A DNA stretch of 64,000 bases from Clusia tigrina (lineage: Eukaryota; Arthropoda; Insecta; Diptera; Clusiidae). The position numbers and the translations under genes were made by a program. Shown here piece by piece: positions 20,582 through 32,254 of this stretch. The stretch covers positions 407,107,034 through 407,171,033 of the forward strand of contig OV050030.1 of the NCBI GenBank assembly GCA_920105625.2, read 5' to 3'. How positions within the stretch are numbered: the stretch's first letter is position 1; each line of letters opens with the position of its first letter. Below the pieces are notes generated by a model. That model worked only from the letters and a program-made list of their open reading frames with translations. It was not told the origin of the DNA and did no database searches.

Positions 20582-23268
20582 TTATTTTGTAGTGTCTCTC
20601 GGTCGATAGTTGAATAACAATTCGTGCGGCAAACGTCCAGCCGTCTTATTCTTCGCTGAGTTGATTGTCCATTGTATCGCTCGGAGTTCTTCGTCCCAAC
20701 ACTTTTTCTCGTTCATTGATGGCAACAAAATTGCCAAGATTGTTCGGTTCGTTCGTTCAACCTGCCCGTTAGCACGCGGTGAGCGTACTGCATTACGAAT
20801 TTGTTTTATGTCGTGGTTCTGACAAAACTGCTTGAATTCGCGGGATGTAAATGCGGTTCCGCGATCATAAACTATTCGAGTCGGACTCCCGAAGTAGCTG
20901 TTGACTTCGTTGAGCACAGGGAGAACATGCTTGGTTGCAGTGCTTTTTGCTGCACGTACTATTGTTAACTTCGTGAAAGCACACACAATCACTAGAATAT
21001 GTTTGTTCTGCTTCTTGCTCTTCAGAAATGGTCCTAAATTGTCCAGGTGAATGGTCTTGAATGGTATCGGTTCGATGTAGTTATAATGATACTCTCCTTC
21101 TTTCCTACCGCCTCGTTGCTTATTGTAAGCGCATTCCACACATGACTTTATAAACGCCTTGACGAAATTTCGCAAAAGTGGAAACCAAAAATATTTTTGG
21201 GCTTCTATCGTTTTTTCGGTGCCAAACTTTTTCATGCACACCTTGTATTACGTTATATCGTAATGATTTTGGTACCACCCACCGTTGGACACCTTTCTCC
21301 TTCCGAAATAATCTGCCGTTCTTAATTTGGTATTCGTCACTCGCAATTTGTTCTCCACGTGTTACTCGTTCTACGATCTCGTGTATCTTCTCATCTTGAA
21401 GTTGCATACTATACAACCAGTCTGTCTCTAAATTAACCTTCGCCACTTTTAAAGATGCAGTGTCCGTTTCGCAGCTGCTTTCGCATGGTGTTCTACTGAG
21501 AAAATCTACATGTTCCATCCGTGTTCCCGGTCGATGCTCTAGTATTACATCAAAGTCCTGTATACGCAGCCATCACCGCGCTATTCTTGGTATTAATTCA
21601 CTTTTCTGCATAGCCGTCGTAAGTGCGTTACAGTCGGCTATGACCGTAATCTGTTTACCTTGGACATAGTACCGCAAACGTTCCAAACTATTAACTACCG
21701 TCAACGCTTCAAGTTCATAACTATGAAACTTGTTCTCACTGTCACTCGTTGATCTGCTTTAATACGCCACCGGTTTCCAATCTCCATTGTCATTCTGCAT
21801 TAACACGCCGGCGAGGCCAATCGCGCTCGCGTCGCTATGTATCTGATGTTTTGCGTCTTCTCGATACGGTGCCATAATGGGCTCCGATGTTAGTGCTGTT
21901 TCCAATTCATTAAGAGCTTTCTCTTGTTTATCCTGTCCACTCGAAAGGCTGTTCTTTACATAGAAGCTTGCGCAGTGGCTCGCTGATAATTGAATAACCA
22001 GGCACAAACCGTCAAAAATACCCACTTAATCCTAGGCATTTACGTACATCTGTTGTGGACACTGGTGTAGCAAAGTCTCTCACCGCTGCCGTCCTAACAA
22101 TTCCCGGCCTCACTCCGTTAGCGTTAAGTTGATGCCCTAAGAACTGTATAGTCTATTTCAAAAAGTCGCATATGTTTATATTCAATGTTAAATGTAATTG
22201 TCGTAGAGCCTCGAAGGCACGCCCTAGTTTCTTGTACATTTCATTGCTACCTACCAGGATGTCGTCCATGTAATCGATCTATCGCCCGGTTCTGTTTTAT
22301 CTTTGATACGCTGCATTAATCTCTGAAACACCGCCGGATCATTTTTAAGCCCGAATGGCATCCTCTTGAATTCATACAGCCCCTCTGTTGTAATGAAGGC
22401 GGTATATTTCTGGCTGTTTTTCTCGATTGGCACTTGATAATATCCTCTATTTAGGTCCAAAATTGAAAAATATGAGTATTTCACTGCTTCGCTCAGGCGC
22501 TCCTCAATGTTTGGTGTTGGATATATTTCCTTTACTACCTGCTGATTCAGTCTCCTGTAGTCAACGCAGAGCCTTTCGAGCCTGTTGGGCTAGCGTATGT
22601 TGACTCAGATTTCGTTATAATGTCGTTTTCCAAAAGCTCATTAAGCATCTTTTCTACAAGGTGTTTCTTCGGTTCTGGTACTCGATATGGCTTTTGGGTA
22701 ATTGGTGTGTTCGCCGTCACGTCAATAGTCATTTCCATGGCATCCGTGAGACCAATGTTACTCAGATTTTCCGCAAAAATATCAATATATTCGGCTAGAA
22801 TATGTTTCAGATCTTTCCTTACCTTTTCATCAGCTATATTACATACGATATTTTCCAAGTTGATACTTCTTGGTTGTACACTAGTCCTTGCCACTTTCGA
22901 CGAGGCGAATATTAGATTGGCATTCCCAATTACTGCTGTCAAGCCTGGTTTGGAGAATAAATCCTGCCCAAGGAGTACACCGGTAGTTAATGTGTCATCG
23001 TTGACTACATATAAATCTAATTCTACATTCACGTCGTCAAGGTGAACGGTTGCCTCTAGTTTTTGATGAATTTCCTGCTCGCCGCCACATATGCCTCTGA
23101 TCGATTTTCAAGTTTATTAGCAGTTGTTTTTCGTATCATACTACACTCACTACCCGTATCAATAAATGTTGTAGACGCCGTATGATCCACCATTATGAAT
23201 TTTTCCCCAAACTTTGGTTGCACTTGGCAGTGTTTGACATTTGCCTTTTTCCCACAATTTTCTATCAT
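20582..23268 (-). pseudogene. Gypsy-type pol (protease, RT, RNase H, integrase), copy B
   Basis: The order on the minus strand is standard. Protease comes first (FIDTGSECSMI near 23,140-23,170), then the RT N-part with a conserved PYRVPEPKKHLVEKMLNELL, split here, near 22,620-22,700. RT block 3-4 follows (FSILDLNRGYYQVP, RMPFGLKNDPAVFQRL; 22,310-22,470), then RNase H (IHSDASAIGLAGVLMQ; 21,790-21,850). Integrase comes last: an HHCC region with CVECAYNKQ and a catalytic core with LDNLGPF, VYDRGTAFTS and RANGQVERTNRT (20,740-21,060). Frames break at least four times and the YxDD block is destroyed near 22,250. The integrase style recalls CsRn1-type gypsy elements, which is a weak assignment. Confidence 0.85.
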
Positions 23269-23726
23269 ATTTATTCAGACGATGGTTTGTTCTTTATTTG
23301 ATCAGAATATTATCGCAATTCTGGCCACAATAGGACAAATGCTTTTTACATGTTTTTAGTTTACCAAATTGTTTTCATTTGTAATTCACACGAGCTCCGC
23401 CCTTCCGACATTTCTCGTTGTTTAAAACAAAATAACAATTTTTACAAATTCCGCGAAAGAGACGATTAAACGAAAGTGCAAGTCTTCAATACAGTGTCTA
23501 GTTCTGTTTAGATAAACTAAATACTTATAATAACTAATTTATAATTTAATAAAAGTGATAAAGAAACAATCAAACAAACAAAGGAACTGTTATATACATA
23601 TATGAGTTAAAAGTTGAAAGAGACAACAAATAAAGTAATCCCGGTTGTGTGGTGTTGCCACAGTGGACTCTGGCCATAACAATTGGTTAGAGTTACCACA
23701 CCAAATTTTGTTTATATAAATATTCG

Positions 23727-24934
23727 CGTATGATTTTGACTAAGTATGGAGCAGCCTGAAATGATTTCAGCGCTTGTATGATGAGATCCGACCTTGCGCA
23801 TTTCGGATGTCCCACGTGATGATCGCGCAATATCTCCGAGTATTTATACTGCCCACCGTGGTGTCTGATGCGATCGTTGTGACTCGTTTTATAGCGTCTA
23901 TCGTTGATCTGCCGCGTCGGAAACTAAATTGATCTTTTGATAGCTTTGGATCGACTCGACGCTCATCTGGCTTCTTTCCGGGCTTGAGCGAGAGAACCAG
24001 CCGTTGCTTTTTCCAGACCCCTGGAAAACATCCTGCTCTTAAGCACTCGGTATACATGCTTGCAAAGATCTGCGGACGCTCGTGGATTGCAAGATTCAGA
24101 GCAATGTTCGGAATACTGTCTGGTCCTGGCGCCTTCTTGTCTCCCATCCTAGCTGTCGCATCCAGTACTTCCTCTGAGGTTACCTCCGGAAAATTATTGA
24201 CTGGCACATCATACTCTGGAGTTTCTTCCTGCATTGGGAATAATGTCGCCACTATGTCCCTTAGTAGTGCTGGGCATGTTGGTTGCGGCGCCTTCGGACC
24301 GTGGACCTGCCGGCATAATCACCTTATATACCTTACCCTATGGACCGTTATTTGCAGCGTCGATGAGCTCACGGTATGCACGCTTTTTAGTAGCTGCAAT
24401 TTCCGTTCGGAGCTTTTTTCGTAGCTTGGCGAACTCGTAATGAAGATGCTAGAAGTCGGGATTGCGCCATGCTCTTTGGCTTTTCCTCCTAGCCTTGATG
24501 CAGTTTGCTATGATTTCTGCGATCTCGTAGACAGGCCTTCTTGGCAATCTGCTCTTTCTGGCCGGCATTGCTGCGTCGCACCATTTCATAACTGCTGCCA
24601 TTGTCCTTGTTACTTTTGATGTGACTGTTGCATTACCTACGGTCTGCGCAAAATTGTTCCAGATATGTACGAAAAGGTCTTTATCAAGCCTTATCGACAC
24701 CCATCCCTTAGGTGTCGTGGCTTTGGGTTTCGTTCGAATATTCCGATTTAGCTGTATTTCCATTACTAGCGCCCGGTGATCGCTCTGTGTGTGCATGTTG
24801 CTTTTCCTCCAGCGCATTTTCTTTGCCATGTTACTGTTGGCAATGGCCAGATCAATGATCGACTAGCTTCTGCATTCTCAAACGTAGTCACGCCAGGGGT
24901 GTTCAGCAGCGACAGGTTTAGGGCTCTGATGAAC
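23727..24934 (-). pseudogene. R1-type LINE ORF2, copy B, 3' portion (split by gypsy insertion)
   Basis: The sequence parallels copy A bases ~1,046-2,271: RT motifs KKAPGPDSIPN and LSLKPGKKPDERR, and the endonuclease end SDHRALVMEIQLNRN. About 200 bp of RT present in copy A (865-1,046) are deleted here. The reading frame is broken near 23,810 and 24,440. At 24,934 it is cut by the 10.5-kb LTR element and resumes at 35,399. Confidence 0.85.
24931..24934. repeat. Gypsy target-site duplication, left copy (gaac)
   Basis: The 4-mer gaac precedes the 5' LTR and is repeated at 35,399-35,402. The uninterrupted site is visible in copy A at about 2,252-2,255 (gatgaacacctc). Confidence 0.92.
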
Positions 24935-25415
24935 TGTTGTGAGTTAGAATCAAGCTACCTACGCGTAGTTGACTCACAGCAACGGCTCCTATTAAATTCA
25001 TTAAGAACGCACATATTTTTAGGGTGCAAATATTGAAAATGAACAGTAATTATTCATTAATTATGATGTAAACTTTTAGGGTGTCACAGTTCCGCAGTCA
25101 AGCTGACGAGGGGCATTTAGAATGCACCGACGACACTTTTACTTGCAGTAGGTCAGCGGGCTTGAGCAACTGACACCAAGTAACAATTGCGTAACTGGAA
25201 CACCAGAAAAGTGAAGACGTAGACTGTAATGTTTATTTGTAAATAGTATATAAGAACTAGCATTTTAAGAATAAAGCTCTTGTTGTTTTAAACCTAAAAG
25301 AGTGCAGTGCTCATTTAAGAAAGTGGTGTAGGTTTACAGGTTCCCGCGCAGGACAAGCCGCGACAGGATATTCCAGAGGACGTCTCTCGCCGACAAGCAG
25401 ATACGGACCCCAACA
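24935..25415 (+). repeat. 5' LTR (481 bp)
   Basis: Begins tgttgtgagttag and ends ggaccccaaca. A TATA-like tagtatataag lies near 25,248 and an aataaa poly(A) signal near 25,272, consistent with U3-R-U5 order. It appears identical to the 3' LTR. Confidence 0.92.
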
Positions 25416-25417
25416 TT

Positions 25418-25431
25418 TTGGCGCAGCCGGT
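25418..25431 (+). other. Primer-binding site (tRNA-Ser type)
   Basis: The sequence ttggcgcagccggt follows the LTR after two bases. It resembles the tggcgcagtcggt site of Drosophila 17.6/297-type elements, complementary to a tRNA-Ser 3' end. Confidence 0.75.
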
Positions 25432-26381
25432 CTAAAGGACCTATTGGAGCAATCCCAGGGCAAGGAACCCTGAAGCAGAGAGGCATCCTGCAACAAATTC
25501 GAAGGACCTCATCTAAGGACACTGTGGAAAAAAGGATGTCATCGGGAAAAATAATGGTGAGTAGAGTGTATAGTAGCGTAAAATAAGTAGATACTTCTGC
25601 GACCCTGAAGGCGCCGTAGCGCTGGTCAAAGAAGTCGCAACCTATAGGCGCGTTTGCGCTGTTGCACGCAGCTTTGAATGGCAACCATAAACCGTCAGTA
25701 TGATCGGACGGTCTATGTATGTTCATCCTAGCTGTGAGGATTTTTTTTTTAGGGGATTTGTGTTTGTTTGTCGGTAGGGACATTTATATGATTCAATTTA
25801 TATTGTTTTAAAATCAAAATAAAGATTGATTTAAATATTTGGCATTTTGAGTTTAGGGTATTAGGTGAAGAGGTGCAGACAACACGTGTTGTTGCATTAA
25901 AGTTTTTTGTAGTTCGGAAACTACGATTTGCGTAGCAATGTTGAAGAAAACATTTAAATGCTATTATTATGTGGCGCATACGTTACGGGTTTATTTTTAA
26001 ATATGGATTCAAATTTCCGGGAATGAATCAAGACACTTTTGCCGGTAAATCAAATTTCGGTTTTTACAAACATATGGCCTTTTCTATGGATTCTTGGATG
26101 GTGAGAGGAAATCAAGGAGTATCTGTGGGAAGTCAAGAACCAATTTGCATTGATGGAAGGACTTAATGGACGCCGGTAGACAGCGGATATGGAACTTTGT
26201 GATGGAAAACAAGTATAGCAGAATATGTATATAAAGATAGAATTTACGGTGGAATGTTTTTTTTTGAAATTGGTATTTATCAATAAGTAAGATGGAATAA
26301 AATATTGGGAATAACAAGTTTTATCAATTATTGGATTTTTATTTGTAATTGGGATACGACATCTGTTCTGGCATTTGGGAT
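25432..26381 (+). other. Gypsy untranslated leader
   Basis: About 950 bp without a long open frame lie between the primer-binding site and gag. A diverged, inverted copy of the first ~330 bp is present at 49,430-49,766. Confidence 0.7.
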
Positions 26382-28562
26382 ATGACGAAGGAAGCGCAAG
26401 GATTACTGCTGAGACAGGAACAAATTGGCGAAACGATTGAAAAGCTGGTCCGTAACTTTAAGAAAGACGGCAGGTTACGTAAGGACAACGTGTATTATCG
26501 CAAGCGAATAACACAGTTGCAAGGTCTGGGGAGAGAGTTCAACAATAATCACGGACTGTTGTTGCCTCACGCAGTTGAGTACGACAAGGGAAAATATTTT
26601 GCGGAAAACTACGCAGACTACATAAATAGTCTGGTCAACGAATGGGCAGATACATTTAGTTCTGAATTAGAAGGACTAGGGCAACAAACAGTGAGTTTGG
26701 TTTCGCCAGACGAGGAAGTAAGGAACAGACTAAAATCAATACAGTCAGAGGTGAAACTGTTTACTGGGAAAATAGTTGACCAGTTCGAAGCGAGTACAAG
26801 CAGGGAAGAAGCTCAGGAATTGTGGAAGCAGGCGAATGCCGGAGGAGCTGTGTCACCATTAGAAGTAGCGGATCAAGCCTTTACGGCAATCCAAAGAAGA
26901 ACAGAAGAAAAGTTATTCAGTTTTCATAAGAAAACAGAAGATTTGAGAGCACAAAAAGAGTATCTTGAGAAAAAGGTAAAGGAACTTTCTCAGAGATTGA
27001 CGGAAACAGAGGAAGCAGCAACGCTGTTGGAAAAGGAGTGTGCAGGATTGAAAAGAGGACGGGCGACCAATAGCAACCCACATAGAAAGGAGAGATCAAA
27101 ATCAGCATCGGCTGGATTTACACAGACAGTGTTGACATTGCCTCCTGAAGTTCGCTGGCTGGAGTATTTAACTCCGGAAGGGATAGGTCGTGTGGTAAAG
27201 CCTAGATTAGTATTGACTGGAGAAAGTGAAGCGGGATTTTTATTTGACGCATCGGAAATCGGTGTCGAGCCATTTACTCCAGAACGTCCGGTAACTAATA
27301 AAAATAAGGGATATACGCCAAAAGAGCCAGAAGCAATAACGGTACAGGACAGGCCCAATACTGTGGACAGTATTTCGCCTGTACGAACAACCGATCGAAG
27401 ACTAATTAGTTTGAGTCCGTCATTGGTCAATTACCTCTCAGATCCGGGAGAAGTGAATCTAGGAACGACCCACAAAGATAGCGCTCAAGTTTTACCGGTC
27501 ATAAGTAAAACAAAAATACGTAAAATGGGTATAGAGGAGATTTCAAAGACCGTGTCCAGGCTAGTACCTGTGTTTACTGGTGCTGCTTCAGAAGATTTAA
27601 GGTCCGAACTCAGTAGGTTCATTCAAGGTTGTGAACTTGCAAAGCGAAGCATAGGCCCTGATGAGTTGCAGGACTTCTTTGACTGTGTTAAGCAAAGGTT
27701 ATTTGGAGATGCGTACAACCTTGTGCTGCCAAAACAATTCGCCAGTGTGAATGAACTTTACGGCCTTCTGAAGAGAACTTATCTAAAGGAGAGAACTCTG
27801 GAAGACATATCCCAAGAAATTAGAATCGGGAAACAACTGGCAGGTGAAGACATACGCGCCTTTGCCAGGCGTTTGGAGTCACTTCGGATGATGGCCCAAG
27901 AAGTAATCAAGAATAAGTACGATGGCGTTGGTGATACCGCGTTATTATACGAAGTTGACAAGTCGGTCTTAACGACTTTCGTAGTGGGGCTCCGCAACTC
28001 CGCTCTTAAAATTCATATGCTGAATAGCAAAACAGGAAATCTGGAGGAATTGGTAGAAGAAGCAATTCGAGCGCAAGTCCTTGTGGAACGGAGTACGGCC
28101 GGATTGGGGGAGATACATATGTTGGAAAATAGACAGGACAATTTAACTGCCGCTGTCATGGATAGAGAAGGAAATAATTTCGTCCCAAACGTATACAGAG
28201 GAGCGTATAATCCCGGTATCTCCGACAGCAGAGCCGCGTATCAGAGAAATCCGCACAGGGGGGTTGTACAGAAGGCTCCCACATGTTCGTTCTGCCATAG
28301 GCCAGGCCATACAAGAGATGAATGCATTACACGCAAGAATACGCCCTATTGTATGGAGTGCCAAACATATGGTCATGAGGCAAGTAGACAGTGCCAATTA
28401 GACAATAAATGGGATCAAAGTAGAAGGCAGCCAGGTACGCGGCGCCCAGATCCACCCTTAAGGGACAGCAGGGGTAGTGGTCCTCGAGTCAACTCAACGG
28501 AAGGGATTAACCAAGGAAGAAATCCTTTCAACACGGGGAATGGTCAGCAGCGACCAAATTAG
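26382..28562 (+). CDS. gag: Gypsy Gag (726 aa to an amber codon)
   Basis: This is the structural nucleocapsid polyprotein of the LTR element. I chose the first ATG (26,382); the open frame begins slightly earlier without an ATG. Residues ~160-230 are strongly helical and charged, a likely coiled coil. The middle (~390-590) resembles a retrotransposon capsid region. Two zinc knuckles lie near the C-terminus: CSFCHRPGHTRDEC and CMECQTYGHEASRQC. The frame stops at TAG 28,560-28,562 but continues in the same phase for 50 codons, through a third knuckle CFSCGRMGHRAAEC, to another TAG at 28,713. The first TAG is therefore either a recent nonsense mutation or a readthrough codon. Otherwise the gene is intact. 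Confidence 0.85.
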   Translation: MTKEAQGLLLRQEQIGETIEKLVRNFKKDGRLRKDNVYYRKRITQLQGLGREFNNNHGLLLPHAVEYDKGKYFAENYADYINSLVNEWADTFSSELEGLGQQTVSLVSPDEEVRNRLKSIQSEVKLFTGKIVDQFEASTSREEAQELWKQANAGGAVSPLEVADQAFTAIQRRTEEKLFSFHKKTEDLRAQKEYLEKKVKELSQRLTETEEAATLLEKECAGLKRGRATNSNPHRKERSKSASAGFTQTVLTLPPEVRWLEYLTPEGIGRVVKPRLVLTGESEAGFLFDASEIGVEPFTPERPVTNKNKGYTPKEPEAITVQDRPNTVDSISPVRTTDRRLISLSPSLVNYLSDPGEVNLGTTHKDSAQVLPVISKTKIRKMGIEEISKTVSRLVPVFTGAASEDLRSELSRFIQGCELAKRSIGPDELQDFFDCVKQRLFGDAYNLVLPKQFASVNELYGLLKRTYLKERTLEDISQEIRIGKQLAGEDIRAFARRLESLRMMAQEVIKNKYDGVGDTALLYEVDKSVLTTFVVGLRNSALKIHMLNSKTGNLEELVEEAIRAQVLVERSTAGLGEIHMLENRQDNLTAAVMDREGNNFVPNVYRGAYNPGISDSRAAYQRNPHRGVVQKAPTCSFCHRPGHTRDECITRKNTPYCMECQTYGHEASRQCQLDNKWDQSRRQPGTRRPDPPLRDSRGSGPRVNSTEGINQGRNPFNTGNGQQRPN

Positions 28563-28715
28563 AATTTTAGAGGTGGACAAAGGTTAGGCAACACCCAACA
28601 GGGGTTGAAATGCTTCTCATGTGGACGGATGGGGCATCGTGCTGCGGAATGCAGGGATAGACAGTTCCAACAAAGGAACCAGGGAAACTTCCAGCGGCCC
28701 AGTCGAGGCCAGTAG
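28563..28715 (+). pseudogene. Gag C-terminal extension beyond the amber codon, with frameshift site
   Basis: It is in phase with gag. It contains the third knuckle (28,611-28,652) and the heptamer g gga aac at 28,682-28,688. In gag phase this heptamer has the X XXY YYZ form of a -1 ribosomal slippery site. The pol frame lies at -1 and is open from about 28,660 onward, so slippage here would fuse gag to pol. Confidence 0.7.
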
Positions 28716-31700
28716 ACTGGAAAGCCAAAAGAAAGAGAGTAATAATAAGGCCGGAAATACGTGGGACTAGTAATGTAGGAACTACAGTCCAGGAGAAGGA
28801 GGAGCAGGAGGCTCTCCAGTATCACGAAGAGTTAGGAAGTGGATACGCGTCCATGTTGGGAACAGAAGGACATTGCTTCGCTATGAGCAGGATAGGTGAT
28901 GCCTTCATCGAGATGCCCTGCGAGGAAGCAGCGAGTGGAAAACTAGTGCTATTAGTAGATTCAGGGGCGGACACTAGCCTCGTAAAATCTAGTGTTTTAC
29001 GGAAGGGGCTAGACATTAATCAAATGGACTTAAGAACCCTTAACGGAGCGTTTGGAGGGTGCATTAGGACATTGGGGTCGCTCAGAATAGGGCACAGTGG
29101 AGTTAAGGGTATGAGTTTTAGAGTGCACGCAGTGGAAGTGGATAGGAAAGGTATCCCGGCTGATGGAATAATTGGCCGTGATAATCTTTGGGGACGCACC
29201 ATACTGGATGCGCTCGATAAGCAGTTATCATTCTATGATAACAATAAGCATAGAATCCTTACTTTTCCATTAATGTCATGGCAGGAAGGAACCGTGACTG
29301 GGGTTAAGAAGTGTGGTATGGAGGTAGTAAACGGAAGGTCAACCAGAGTAGTTACTATGCATGTAAATACGAAACTTAGGACTGTTGTTTTGCACAAGCA
29401 GCAGCTAGCGGAGGGCGTATATATGGGGGAAACCATAACGCACGTTGATAAGGGTAAGGTGTACGCTTGCGTACTCAATGCATCGGAAAAGGACTACTTG
29501 ATGGAGGAGGATTTTAGGCCTAAGTTCACTAGCTATGATAATTTTAAGGAACCGAATTATAGATCGGTGAATCAGATTAAACAAGTTGATATAAGAGAAA
29601 GAATGGAGCGAGTGCTAGAATCACTGAAGCTAGACCCAAGCGTGAATTCAGAAGAGAAGGCATCAATAGAAGCCATTTGTGCGTCATTCCATGACATATT
29701 TTTGCTGGAAGGAGACCAGTTAACATATACACCAGAGGTAGAGCATGAAATACCTACTAGAGTGGATCAAGCGCCAATTAACCAGAAGCAATACAGATTG
29801 CCGCAAGCTCACAAAGATGAGGTAAATAGACAAGTGGAAGGAATGTTAAAGGATAACATTATTTCACCGAGTATCTCGCCTTGGAACTCACCAATAATTT
29901 TGGTACCAAAGAAGGGAGGTGCGCAGGGTCAGAAGAAGTGGAGAATGGTCGTCGATTTTAGGAAATTGAACGACGCCACTATCAAGCAGGTGTTCCCGAT
30001 ACCAAGGATAGAAGAGATTCTGGATCAATTGGGACACAGTAGATATTTTTCTACACTTGATTTAGCGAGTGGCTACCACCAAGTTCTGGTGGATACCCAA
30101 GATAAGCAGAAAACCGCGTTCAGCACCGGTTTAGGCCATTATGAGTTTAATAGAATGCCGTTTGGATTAACAGGAGCACCGGCTACCTTCCAAAGGCTAA
30201 TGAACCATGTGCTAACAGGCTTGCAAGGGTTAGATTGTTTTGTGTATCTCGATGATATTGTAATTTATGGGAAGAACTTGCAGCAGCATTCGCAACGCTT
30301 GTGCAAGGTGCTCCAGAAATTACGAGAACACAATTTGAAATTGAACACGGAGAAGTGTCAATTTTTGCGAAGAGAGGTGGTTTATTTAGGCCATCGTTGC
30401 TCAGAAGCAGGAGCACTGCCTGACCCGCAGAAGGTGGAATGCGTTAAAAATCTAGCGATTCCAAGAAACAAGAAAGAAGTGCAAGCATTCCTAGGACTAG
30501 TGAACTATTATAGAAAGTTCGTGGAAGGACTAGCCGGAATTGCTTTGCCCATTAATAAGTTGCTACGAAAAGAAGCAAAGTTCGAATGGACAGAGAGATG
30601 TCAGCAAGCATTCGAGAGGCTAAAGGAGATAATTAGCTCGCCACCAATTTTGGCATACCCCGACTTTGAGCAAACTTTTTTGTTGACCACTGATGCTAGC
30701 AATGAAGCATTAGGGGCAGTATTGTCACAAGGGGAAGTCGGGAATGACCGACCAATAGCATTCGCAAGCAGGGCGCTTAGCGACACGGAGAAGAGATACT
30801 CCACAATAGAAAGGGAATTTCTAGCCGTAGTATGGGCTACGAAGAATTTTAGAGCATATTTGTTAGGACGCCCATTCAAGATATACACTGATCACCAGCC
30901 GTTGAGAGGCATAGCCAACTTGAAAGACCAAACGTGTAGGCTAGCCAGGTTCAGACACAAATTGTCTGAGTATGATTTTGAAATCATATACAAACCTGGG
31001 AAGAAGAATCTGAATGCCGATGCACTCAGCAGAGTACCGCAGGCACAGAAAGTATCAGTAGTGCAAACAAGGTCCAAAGCACGGTCGGATAAGGAGAAGG
31101 CCGAGAGAATGCAGAAGGATAAAGTTGATGCTACAAGAGATGTTAGCAATGCGGGTTTCGATGCCAATGAGCAAGCAGCCAGTAATGTAGAATGGCTGGA
31201 GGATATAAAGGATATCCAGGCTGTATTAAAGGGTTTCCATGATTCACCTCTGGGTGGCCACCAGGGATTCTGGAAAACCCATGACAGAATTAGGCGAGTA
31301 TACGGATGGAAGGGTATGCTCAAGGACATTAAGAAATATATAAAGAGTTGTCCAAAATGTCAGGCCAACAAAAGTTCAAGGCTGACAAAGATGCCAATGG
31401 TGTTAACTGACACACCTAAACAGCCATTTGATAAAGTTCATATGGATATTGTAGGTATTTTACCTGAGACTGTTTCGGGGAATAAATATATTTTGACGTT
31501 CCAAGACGATTTCTCAAAGTATATGGCGTGCGTGGCTATACCCGATGCTGAAGCAAGCACGGTGGCCAAAGCATTCTTTGATGAAATAGTAGCACGATAC
31601 AACATACCTAAGGTTTTGATAACCGACAATGGTTCAAATTTCGTATCGAAATTATTCTCAGAAACATGTAAAATGCTGGGAATTAAGAAGTTGCATATAA

Positions 31701-32254
31701 CACCGTATCATCCGCAGGCGAATGGCTCATTGGAACGTAGTCATCGACCTCTGGCCGAGTACTTGCGCAGTTTCGCCAAGGAAGACGGCTCGAATTGGGA
31801 TCAATGGTTAACCACTGCGATGCATGTACACAACAATACTGTGCATGTATCAACGAAACAAACTCCGTTTAGAACACTCTACGGGTTTGACTTCAACATG
31901 CCAGCGAATTTGAAGCGCAAATGTGCGCCTGTATACAATGCTGATGACCCGAATAAAGTGCAAAAGTATCAGTTACAACGAGCGCACGAATTGGTTAGAG
32001 AAAACCAGGAATATGCTAAGCGAGTGGCCAGGGAAGCCTATAACAAGGTACTAAACCCAGTAGTTTTTCATGTGGGTGATCAAGTACTAATGAAGAATCA
32101 GGCTAGGAGAAACAAATTCTCACCTGTGTGGATAGGTCCCTATGTAGTAGCAGAGATCAAAAGCCCAGTTACAACGGTCGTAACGATTAAGGGCAAAAAT
32201 AAAAAACTACATAATAATTTGTTGAAATTATTCCACATTAGACCACACAAATAA
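28660..32254 (+). CDS. pol: Gypsy Pol polyprotein (protease, RT, RNase H, integrase)
   Basis: The frame is open from about 28,660; its first ATG is 28,853, giving 1,133 aa, but expression is probably by -1 frameshift from gag. Positions are counted from that ATG. Protease active site LVDSGADTSLV is at ~35. RT spans ~300-520, with LDLASGYHQV, MPFGLTGAPATFQRL and the catalytic FVYLDDIVIYG (~465). RNase H is at ~605-740, with LTTDASNEALGAVLSQ. The integrase HHCC finger is at ~790-840 (CPKCQANK), followed by the D,D-35-E core with D in MDIVG (~864), D in TDNGSN (~924) and E in LERSH (~960). A GPY-type motif (WIGPYVV) lies near the C-terminus. No stop or missing catalytic residue is visible, so this pol could be functional. 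Confidence 0.93.

Larger units (their letters stand above)
19690..23717 (-). mobile_element. Ty3/gypsy-type retrotransposon, copy B (pol and 3' region)
   Basis: This is the longer version of the fragment at the window start. It runs on the minus strand from the protease side (23,717) through RT, RNase H and integrase to a GC-rich 3' part. No LTR could be delimited at either end. Its right end is followed directly by the R1-type LINE, the same seam as in copy A. Confidence 0.7.
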
